Positions 1-6,458 of a DNA stretch of 20,963 nucleotides are shown in pieces. The notes beneath the pieces are model-generated. The model had not been told where the DNA came from. It did no database searches and was given only the letters and a program-made list of their open reading frames with translations. Source of the DNA: Rhodovulum sp. (GTDB lineage: Bacteria > Pseudomonadota > Alphaproteobacteria > Rhodobacterales > Rhodobacteraceae); contig JACKKC010000040.1 of the NCBI GenBank assembly GCA_020637615.1, positions 1 to 20,963 of the forward strand, read 5' to 3'. The position numbers were made by a program, and so were the translations under genes. How positions within the stretch are numbered: the first letter of the stretch is position 1; each line of letters begins with the position of its first letter.

Positions 1-1
1 G

Positions 2-460
2 CCAGTGAACCTCGGCAAGGGCTGGGTGGACTTCGCCTTCGCCCAAGCCTTCGGCGTGTCCCTCCGCATCGTCAACGACGCACTGATGCAAGCGGTCGGC
101 AGCTACCGCGGCGGGCGGATGCTGTTCCTTGGCCTCGGCACTGGCCTCGGCGCGGCGATCGTGGCGGAGAATGTCTGCTTGCCGCTCGAAATCGCGCATC
201 TGCCTTATCGCAATGGCCGGACCTACGAGGACTATCTCGGCAGGGCAGGACGGAAGAAGCGCGGCCACAAGAAGTGGCGCAAGCACGTCCATCGGGTGGT
301 GGCGCTCTTCGACCGGGCGCTGGAGCCGGACTACGTGGTGATCGGCGGCGGCAACGTCGACCATCTCGACCGCCTGCCGCCGAAATCCTTCCGCGGCGAC
401 AACCAAAACGCCTTCAAAGGCGGCTTCCGCATCTGGACCGACTCGCGCCTGATCCTGTGA
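2..460 (+). CDS. ROK-family / polyphosphate-glucokinase-like sugar kinase, C-terminal part
   Basis: The frame is already open at the window edge, so the N-terminal third to half lies outside. The visible 153 residues contain NDALMQAVGSY followed by the glycine-rich phosphate loop LGLGTGLGAAIV, then a lysine/arginine-rich stretch (GRKKRGHKKWRK) and VIGGGNVDHLDRLPP near the C terminus. This order is typical of ROK kinases and closest in feel to alphaproteobacterial polyphosphate/ATP glucokinases. A GTG at 5 could be read as a start, but the homologous fold needs more sequence upstream. The predicted role is cytoplasmic phosphorylation of glucose or a related hexose using ATP or polyphosphate. 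The stop at 458-460 is followed by about 200 bp with no gene and then IS debris. The family call is fairly safe; the phosphate donor cannot be decided from this part. Confidence 0.75.
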   Translation, partial: PVNLGKGWVDFAFAQAFGVSLRIVNDALMQAVGSYRGGRMLFLGLGTGLGAAIVAENVCLPLEIAHLPYRNGRTYEDYLGRAGRKKRGHKKWRKHVHRVVALFDRALEPDYVVIGGGNVDHLDRLPPKSFRGDNQNAFKGGFRIWTDSRLIL

Positions 461-654
461 CTGCTGTCGGAGCCGCATGCGGTCGAAAGGCTTGCTCACG
501 AAGGGCGGATAGACTTCTCTCTTCCGTGTTCGCGTCGATCCGCCAGTTCGGCAATGAACATCTGACAAGTTTGCTGGCCCGCGCATATCAGTCAGCGCAC
601 ATTTGCCCTTTCCCCCGGTATCCGGGCCATTGCGAGCTGGAATCTTCCGCCCTT

Positions 655-1660
655 AGATCGACGAGGAGGAAGACCCAAGAAGCACAAGCGGTTCAGCGAA
701 TAGCAGATCATCGGCGTGCTGAAGGAGCACGAGGCCGGCGGTAGGGTGGACGAGCTTTGCCGGCGGCACGCGAACAGCACGGAGACGTTCTACGCCTGCT
801 GCAAGAAATACGCCGGGATGGAGGCGAGCGACACGAAGCGGCTGCGCGTGCTCGAGGCGGAGAACGCCAAGCTGAAGCGGATCGTCGCCGACCGGATGCT
901 CGACATGTCGGCGATGAAGGACCTTCTCGGAAAACGCAGGTCAAGCCAATGGCCAGGAGACGAGCCGTGGGCTTTTTTTGTGGACACGCTGTGTCTCAGC
1001 GGACGGCGGAGCTGCCGGATCGTCGGCCTGTCGCGCTCGGTGCAGGAGCACACGCCCGCGCCGAAGGACGACGCGGCAGTGGCGGGCCCCATGAAGGAGC
1101 TGGCCTCGGAGAACCGCCGCCACGGCTAGCTCCGGCTGCACGCGATGCTGTGGCGGAAGGGGCTGGTGGCGAACCGCAAGCGCACCTGCCGCCTCTACAC
1201 CGAGGTGGGCCTGCAGGTGCGGACCAGGACGCGGCGCAAGCTGCCCCGGCGCGACCGCGTCGCACCGCAGGTCCCGGAACGGCCGATGCGGCGCTGGTCG
1301 CTCGAATTCGTCAGCGACCAGCTGGCCGACTGCCGCCGCTTCCGGGTGCTGAACATCGTCGACGACCACAGCCGGTTCTGCCCCGGCCAGATCGTCGACG
1401 TCTCGATCTCCGGCGCACGGGTGGCGCGGTATCTCGACGATCTGGCGCTGTTGCACGGACTGCCCGAGGAGATCGTCCTCGACAACGGTCCCGAAGGAAC
1501 CAGCCGCGCCATGTTCGACTAGTCGGAGCGGACCGGCGTGCGCTTGCGCTTCATCGAACCGGGCAAGCCCGTGCAGAACGCCTTCGTCGAGAGCCTGAAC
1601 GGCCAGCTCCGCGACGAATGCCTCAACTTGCACCGGTTCCGATCGCTCCTCCGGATCGAA
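655..1660 (+). mobile_element. Degenerate IS3-family (IS407-like) element, orfA/orfB remnant
   Basis: The OrfA part begins around 671 (RPKKHKRFSE, amber at 701-703, then QIIGVLKEHEAGGRVDELCR). It continues through a helix-turn-helix/leucine-zipper region (LRVLEAENAKLKRIVADRMLD, AMKDLLGK), typical of IS407-type OrfA. OrfB follows: an N-terminal portion in the -1 frame (VKPMARRRAVGFF), a frame change at a T7 run (973-979), then RRSCRIVGLSRS, an amber at 1127-1129 where Tyr is expected (RRHG*LRLHAML), and the DDE core. Visible DDE pieces are RRWSLEFVSDQLAD, RVLNIVDDHSR, EEIVLDNGPE, an amber at 1520-1522, and QNAFVESLNGQLRDECLN with the catalytic Glu. Homology stops near 1655, where recombinase sequence begins in the opposite orientation. 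No intact inverted repeats were found, so the exact ends are approximate. Three ambers, one frame break and the missing 3' end make it a fossil. Confidence 0.85.
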
Positions 1661-1699
1661 GGCCTCGGTCAGCGGCCGGAGCAGTTGCCCGTCCGCTCG

Positions 1700-2335
1700 G
1701 GACGCGCCTCGCGCTCGGGTCGCGTCGCGCCCGGGAAACAGCCAGGGTCCGGGACGCGCCAGCCGCCAGTAGGTGCGCAGGATCGCCAGCAACTGCGCCG
1801 ACAGCATCACATAGCGTTCCTTGCCGCCCTTGCCGTGCTCGATGCGGATCATCATCCGGTCGCTGTCGTCGTGTCGAAGACGCGCCTCCGGCACGATGTC
1901 GGCGACCTTGAGGCCCGTGACCTCCGACACGCGCAGCCCGGCCGCGTAGGCGGTCGTCAGCGCGGCGCGCGCCTTCAAACTCGGCACGGCCTCGAGGAGG
2001 CGCACCACCTCGTCGGCGCTCAGCACCACCGGCAACCGCCGCGGCTCACGGGCGTAGGCGATCCGCTCCGGGATCTCCGCCATCCCCAACGTCACGCCGT
2101 AGAAGAACCGCAGCGCCGCCACCGTCTGGTTGAGGCTCGCCCAGGCCACGCCCTTCGACGCCAGGTGGACCTGGTAGGTGCGCACGTCCTCCAGCGTCAG
2201 CGTCTCGGGGGAGCGGCCGAAAAACCGGCTGAACTTCGACACCGCGTGGACACAGGATCGCTGCGTCGCCGGCGAGAGGTTGCGGACCGTCATGTCCTCG
2301 ATCATGCGGCGGCGAAGAGGGCTGGTCTCGGCCAT
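1700..2335 (-). pseudogene. IS91-associated tyrosine recombinase/integrase, C-terminally truncated
   Basis: Reading leftward from ATG 2335, the protein begins MAETSPLRRRMIEDMTVRNL and has a SAM-like core-binding domain (LSPATQRSCVHAVSKFSRFF, LTLEDVRTYQVHLASKGVA). The start of the catalytic domain follows: LSADEVVRLLEAV, then AAGLRVSEVTGLKVADI with the first catalytic Arg, then EHGKGGKERYVMLSAQLL with the beta-hairpin Lys. The homology breaks just after WLFPGRDATRAR (about 1715). The H-x-x-R, second His/Trp and nucleophilic Tyr are therefore absent, and the frame runs on into antisense of the IS3 remnant. Such recombinases usually sit beside IS91-type transposases and resemble XerC/D. The longer 464-aa open frame is an artefact of this fusion. 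A small insertion relative to the family memory (VPEARLRHDDSD) precedes the hairpin. Confidence 0.85.
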
Positions 2336-2471
2336 CGGAAAGCTCCTGTCTGGAAGGGGGTCTCAGCAACCCGATCATTCCAGTCAGGAGCACCGACGGC
2401 GAAGCCCTCACCCTGCCGCGCAGCAGCTTCGTTCAATCCCGCGCAGCGATCCCATGCGATCGACAGATGCT

Positions 2472-3044
2472 CTAACCCTCCGTCGCGTCCTCGCCGGTGG
2501 CATAGCGCTGAATGGTCCGCCCCACTTCCACCACCAGCATCTCCCGCGGCATCGCCACCATCGGTGGGAACTTCAGGATGTAGCGGCAGAGCGCCACGCC
2601 GAGGAGCTGACTGGCAACCAGCGCCGCGCGCCGGCTGGCGCCGCGGCCGCCCTTGATCGCCCTAACCGCCGGCAGCACTTGGCGGAGGAAGATCTCGCGC
2701 ATCTGCTCGGCCGCAGTCTCGCTCGACGTCGCCGAGCGCAGGAGGATCGGCAGCCCGCCGGTGCCGGCCTCGCCCTCCCAGACGGCGAGGTAGTGCTGCA
2801 CCAGCGCCTCGCCGATCCGCGACCTGTCGACGTTGGTCACGTCGGGGAGGTCGAGGCGGAACTCGGCCGCCTGGGCGAAGAGCTGGTCCTTGCTGCCGAA
2901 ATAGCGGATCACCAGCGCCGGGTCGATTTCTGCCGCGGAGGCAATCTCGCGCACCGTCGTGCGGTCGAAGCCCTTCTCGCCGAAGAGCTTGCGCGCGGCC
3001 TCAACGATCGTTCTCCGCGTCCGCTCGGACTTCGACACCTTCAC
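2472..3044 (-). CDS. TetR-family transcriptional repressor
   Basis: The 190-aa protein has an N-terminal TetR helix-turn-helix. ERTRRTIVEAARKLFGEKGF is followed by TTVREIASAAEIDPALVIRYFGSKDQL, with the canonical recognition-helix YFGSKDQLF ending. The C-terminal ligand-binding domain is divergent and ends ATGEDATEG. I chose GTG at 3044-3042 because it has a GGGAG Shine-Dalgarno 9 nt upstream and starts two residues before the conserved SKSERTRR. The ATG at 3110 would place two operator palindromes and the gene's own predicted promoter inside the coding region. It is transcribed divergently from the FAD monooxygenase and most likely represses both itself and that operon, with relief by the monooxygenase substrate or a related hydrophobic compound. 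The repression target is inferred from layout; the ligand is unknown. Confidence 0.9.
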   Translation of the reverse strand: MKVSKSERTRRTIVEAARKLFGEKGFDRTTVREIASAAEIDPALVIRYFGSKDQLFAQAAEFRLDLPDVTNVDRSRIGEALVQHYLAVWEGEAGTGGLPILLRSATSSETAAEQMREIFLRQVLPAVRAIKGGRGASRRAALVASQLLGVALCRYILKFPPMVAMPREMLVVEVGRTIQRYATGEDATEG

Positions 3045-3065
3045 TATTGCCAACTCCCGCTCATT

Positions 3066-3081
3066 GTCAACACTAGTTGAC
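3066..3081. promoter_or_regulatory. TetR operator palindrome 1
   Basis: This is a perfect inverted repeat, GTCAAC-ACTA-GTTGAC. It overlaps the -35 box of the rightward promoter (TTGACT, 3077-3082). The same arrangement, GTCAAC-N4-GTTGA, recurs 40 bp to the right, about four helical turns away. Binding by the adjacent TetR protein is inferred. Confidence 0.7.
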
Positions 3082-3105
3082 TTAATGGGCGACTCACCAT
3101 ATGAA
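3077..3105 (+). promoter_or_regulatory. Sigma70-type promoter for the monooxygenase operon
   Basis: TTGACT (3077-3082), 17 nt, TATGAA (3100-3105). Both boxes are close to consensus with ideal spacing. The promoter is flanked by operators on both sides. Predicted transcription begins about 3112, giving a 5' leader of roughly 165 nt before the ATG at 3279. Confidence 0.6.
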
Positions 3106-3110
3106 GTCAA
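3082..3110 (-). promoter_or_regulatory. Leftward promoter for the tetR gene
   Basis: On the minus strand TTGACT (3110-3105), 17 nt, CATTAA (3087-3082). The -35 is good and the -10 weak. The predicted start, near 3075, lies downstream of the ATG at 3110 but upstream of the GTG at 3044, which supports the GTG start for tetR. It overlaps the rightward promoter face-to-face. Confidence 0.45.
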
Positions 3111-3121
3111 CGCCTGTTGAA
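3106..3121. promoter_or_regulatory. TetR operator palindrome 2, with an extra half-site
   Basis: GTCAAC-GCCT-GTTGAA matches operator 1 with one changed base and the same 4-bp spacer. A further GTCAAC half-site follows directly at 3122-3127. The site begins one base after the rightward -10 box and overlaps the leftward -35 box (3105-3110), an ideal position to block both promoters. Confidence 0.65.
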
Positions 3122-3278
3122 GTCAACGCTTGATGATTCCTGCCGACCGCGAGTTCCTCCAGAGGGCTCACCGGTCGTCGGAGGAGCCACGTTCCAATAC
3201 CGGAAAGTTCGCCGCGCCGAACCGCACGGCCCGCGCCCCTTTTGGCCAATGCCACGGCGCCTTTGGAAAGGAGAGACC

Positions 3279-4460
3279 ATGTTGCCCGAAACCTGCGAAG
3301 TCCTCGTCATCGGCGCCGGCCCCGTTGGGCTCGCCGTTGCCGTCACGCTGGCCCGCCGCGGGGTACGCCCGCTGGTGATCGAGCGCGCGGGAACGCCGCA
3401 GACCACCTCCCGCGCGGCCGTCATCCACGCCCACACGCTTGAGATTCTCGACCGGATCGGCGTCGCTGGCGACATGCTGGCCGAGGGCCGGAAAATCACC
3501 AAGTTCGCCTTCCGCGACCGCGACCGGCTGCTCGGCCTGATCCGGTTCGACCGGCTTCCGTCCGAGCACCGCTATCTGCTGATGCTGCCCCAGGACCGGA
3601 CCGAGGCGATCCTGCTCGACCGTCTCGCCGCACTCGACGTCGAGGTCACGCGCGGCGCGGCGCTGGTCGGACTCCGGGAGGAGGGCCAGCGGGTCATCGC
3701 GGAGGTGGAGATCGGCGGAGAGCGTAGGACCGTGTCCGCCCGTTATGTCGTCGGCGCCGACGGCATGCACAGCCTCGTTCGCGAAAGCTGCGGCATCGCC
3801 TTCGACGGAGCTCCGTACGAGGGTTCGTTTGTCCTCGCCGACGTCACCCTCGAGAGGACAGCCGCGCGGGACGAAGTGACCCTCTACTTCTCCCCCGAGG
3901 GCCTCGTTGTGCTCGCTCCGCTGCCCGGCGGCAGCTACCGCGTGGTTGCCGTGGTCGACGAGGCCCCGGAGAAGCCCGACGCGGCGTTCATCCAGCGTCT
4001 GCTCGACGAGCGCGGCCCGCGTGAACACGCGCTCGGACGGGTCGGGTCGGTGACCTGGAGCTCGCGGTTCCGCCTGCACCACCGGCTCGCCCGCCGCTAT
4101 CGCAAGGGACCTGTCTTCATCGCCGGGGACGCCGCGCATGCCCACAGCCCGGCCGGCGGGCAGGGCATGAACACCGGGATGATGGATGCTTATGCGCTCG
4201 GGTGCCTCCTGTCGGATGTAATTCTCGGCCACGCCACAGAGGCGAGCCTCGACCGCTACGAGGCCCTGCGCCGGCCCGCCGCCGCCGAGGTCCTGGCGCT
4301 GGCCGGGAGGCTCACCGAAGCGGCGACGCTGCGCGCTGTGTGGAAGCGACGGGTCCGCAACGCCGTTCTCGGAGTAGCCGCCCGGTTTCCGGCATTCCAC
4401 GACCGGCTCGCGCTCAACCTCTCCGGCATCGCCCGCCGCGCGGCGGTGCCGGCCGAGTGA
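3279..4460 (+). CDS. FAD-dependent monooxygenase (PheA/TfdB-type aromatic hydroxylase fold)
   Basis: The 393-aa protein starts at ATG 3279 behind an AAGGAGAG ribosome site. The open frame extends upstream into the promoter, but that part is non-coding. It carries the N-terminal dinucleotide-binding motif GAGPVG (residues 12-17) within EVLVIGAGPVGLAVAVTLAR, the mid-protein DG motif (YVVGADGMHSLVR) contacting FAD/NAD(P)H, and the C-terminal GD motif FIAGDAAHAHSPAGGQGMN. These are hallmarks of group A flavoprotein hydroxylases (FAD_binding_3), which insert oxygen into aromatic or polyketide-like substrates using NAD(P)H. It lacks the extra C-terminal thioredoxin-like domain of phenol hydroxylases and is shorter than TfdB. 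The next gene overlaps its stop by GTGA, but that gene is broken. The divergent TetR gene and operators suggest substrate-inducible control. Substrate unknown. Confidence 0.9.
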   Translation: MLPETCEVLVIGAGPVGLAVAVTLARRGVRPLVIERAGTPQTTSRAAVIHAHTLEILDRIGVAGDMLAEGRKITKFAFRDRDRLLGLIRFDRLPSEHRYLLMLPQDRTEAILLDRLAALDVEVTRGAALVGLREEGQRVIAEVEIGGERRTVSARYVVGADGMHSLVRESCGIAFDGAPYEGSFVLADVTLERTAARDEVTLYFSPEGLVVLAPLPGGSYRVVAVVDEAPEKPDAAFIQRLLDERGPREHALGRVGSVTWSSRFRLHHRLARRYRKGPVFIAGDAAHAHSPAGGQGMNTGMMDAYALGCLLSDVILGHATEASLDRYEALRRPAAAEVLALAGRLTEAATLRAVWKRRVRNAVLGVAARFPAFHDRLALNLSGIARRAAVPAE

Positions 4461-5328
4461 CGCACCGGGAGAAACGAATTCCGGCGGCCTCGGAAGCGCC
4501 GCGGCTCGCCGGACCGGCCGGCGCCGGTCCCGCCACCTGTCGGCGCCGGCACCGCGACTGGACCGCCGTCGTCCTCGCCATCGTCGCCGATGCCATCACC
4601 CCGACGATCGCCGCAGCGTTCCTCTGGCCGGAGGGACGGCCGCTGATCTGGCGGCAGGTGGCGATCGCCTTCCGGGGCCTCGTCGTCGTCTTCGTCGCCG
4701 AGTGCCGGCTCGTGGGCGGGGGCTTGCGCCGGAAGCTTGCGGCGCTCGGCGCAGTACCACCGCGTCGAGCCGCAATGCGGATCGCCCTGCTGGCCGCGCT
4801 CGACCTGGTCCTGGCCCCGCCAATACTCGCCGCGACCAGCGGCGCGCCGTGGGCCTGCTGCCCGGATGCGGCTCGATTTTTTTCGGCGTCGGCCTGGTCA
4901 ATGTCCTCGCCGAATAGGCGATCCACCGCGGCTTTCTCTTCCGCCACCTGCGCCGAGCGCACTCCTTCGGGGCCGCCGCGGCCATCGCCGGCGCCACATT
5001 CGCCACCCAGCACCTCTATCTCGTCGCTGTGATCGGCCTCGTCGCCGGCCTAGCCTCGGTGGCACTGGATTTGCTGCTGACCTTCCCCTTCGTCTGCTTC
5101 TACGAGCATGGAGGGTGCTCGATCCTGCCGCCGGCGCTCCTGCACACTGGGTCCAACGCGCCGGTGCTGCTTCTCCTCGCCGACGCCGAGCAGGTGAGCC
5201 TTGCGATGCCGTACTTGGCGACGGTCCTGGGTGTCCTCTACGCCGCCACGGTGGTGCTTGTCCCGGCCTGGCACAACCATGTTCCACCCCGCGGCCAGGT
5301 GCCGCCCAGATCGAGGGTCTCTGAATGA
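4457..5328 (+). pseudogene. CPBP-family intramembrane glutamic protease, broken
   Basis: The ancestral start is probably GTG 4457, overlapping the monooxygenase stop as GTGA. Reading frame 2 gives hydrophobic segments (WTAVVLAIVADAITPTIAAAF; MRIALLAALDLVLAPPILAA) up to about 4847. The match then moves to frame 1 (GLLPGCGSIFFGVGLVNVLA). There the family motif EExxxR reads E-stop-AIHR: a TAG at 4915-4917 replaces the second Glu. Beyond it the FxxxH motif (FATQH) and the HxxxN motif (HTGSN) are preserved, with several membrane helices, to a stop at 5326-5328. One frameshift plus a nonsense codon in the catalytic motif make it non-functional. In life this family cleaves or modifies prenylated or membrane peptides or serves in immunity and regulation. 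The next gene starts by an ATGA overlap, so it was the second gene of an operon. Confidence 0.8.
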
Positions 5329-6129
5329 CCCGCATCTCCGACGTCACCCGCGCCGCCTCCGGTTTCGGTGCCGTTAGCGCAAGGCGCCTTCCGGCGCAGG
5401 GCGAGCGCGTCACCACCGCCGACCTGCGCGAGACCGACGTCATCGCGGATCTCGCCACGCTGTAGGGCCGCGCGACCTATGCCGAGGCGACTGCCCGACT
5501 CTCCGGCGGCACCGTAGACGCGGTGATCGCCAATGCCGACGGTGGCTCGGTCATGACGAGCGTTCAGTTCAACTTCTTCGGCGCCTTCGCCTCGCTTGAG
5601 AGCCTGCGCCCACTGCTCGCCCGGAGCCCCGCCGCGCCCCGCGCCGTTGCCGTCTCCCCCATCGGCGCACTCTTCGCAGCCCAGCCCGATCTCGTGGACG
5701 ACCGCCTCGGCGGCGATGAGCCCCTGCGGTCGCCCTCGCCGGCCAAGTGGCGCGCGAGGCCGGACCGGCCGGCGCTGACCTCCACCGGGTGCGCCAGACA
5801 GTCTATTGCGGCGCCAAGCTGGCAGTCATCCGGTGGTGCCGCCGTGCCGCCAGGACCCCGGACTGGGCCGGAGCCGGGATCCTGCTGAACGTCGTCGCCC
5901 TCGGCGTCTACTACACGCCGTAGGCCAGGTTCATACTGACCGAGACGGCACGGCGGCAGCGGATCGAGACCGTAAGCTCGGTGCGCGGTGCCTTTCCCGG
6001 CCGGCCGGACGATGCCGCGGCTCGGCTCGCCTCGCCTCGCCCGCCAGTGCCCAACTGACCGGCCAGGTCCACTATGCGGACCGCCGGTTCGAAGCCAGCC
6101 TTCATGGCGACCTGTCGCACGTCCCCTGA
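5325..6129 (+). pseudogene. Short-chain dehydrogenase/reductase (SDR), broken
   Basis: Translation from ATG 5325 (ATGA overlap with the CPBP stop) gives a Rossmann start with degraded glycine motif (AASGFGAVSARRL), then an amber at 5463-5465. DAVIANADGG (the NAG-like motif) and NFFGAFASLESLRPLL follow in the same frame. A frameshift near 5740 leads to frame 2, which holds the catalytic YxxxK (YCGAK, Tyr codon 5804-5806), then DWAGAGILLNVVALGVYYTP, an amber at 5921-5923, and AFPGRPDDAARLA. A second frameshift near 6030 gives the C-terminal GQVHYADRRFEASLHGD, equivalent to the usual G-V-DGG ending. Motif order and spacing match hydroxysteroid-dehydrogenase-like SDRs. Two nonsense codons and two frameshifts show it is dead. 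It was the third gene behind the monooxygenase. Confidence 0.8.
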
Positions 6130-6168
6130 TCCGTCCCCGGTGAAAGTCGAAGTCAGACGCTCACTCTA

Positions 6169-6442
6169 GGCATCGTCCCCATCAAGCAGTTCCGATGTGA
6201 CGTCGGTCTGATTCACTGGTCTCAATGGAAGCAGTTGATAACCAGGCATGATTTGGCCGATGCGGAGCGGGCGACTATCGAACCGCTGTTGCCGAACAAA
6301 CCCCGGGGCGTGCCAAGGGTCGGTGATTGACGTGTGATCAACGCTATTGTCTGGCGGTTTCGGGCGGGCTGTTCCTGGCGCGACATCCTGCCCGCCCTCG
6401 GCCCCCGCACGACGCTGTTTAACCGCTTCACCCGCTGGGGCG
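6169..6442 (+). mobile_element. IS5-family (IS427-like) remnant, left end plus orfA fragment
   Basis: The element opens with GGCATCGTCCCCATC after a TA dinucleotide, matching the left end of the complete copy at 9070. It stays collinear with that copy for about 270 bp, until the shared CGCTGGGGC at 6434-6442. The orfA start has become ATA, and a TGA replaces an Arg codon (RVGD*RVINAIVWRF). The rest (LPNKPRGVPRV, GCSWRDILPALGPRTT) is recognisable. The right two thirds and the right inverted repeat are missing. It lies in the same orientation as the 9070 copy, with the merR-VIT/VWA pair between them. Confidence 0.85.
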
Positions 6443-6458
6443 GCACAAGGTCGCGAGG

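Noticed and set aside
941..2335. 464-aa minus-strand open frame
   Set aside because: Only the first about 210 residues (2335 to about 1700) match a tyrosine recombinase; the rest is antisense to the IS3 remnant.
3117..3278. N-terminal extension of the monooxygenase
   Set aside because: The frame is open, but the Shine-Dalgarno and the FAD-binding start point to ATG 3279; the extension crosses an operator.
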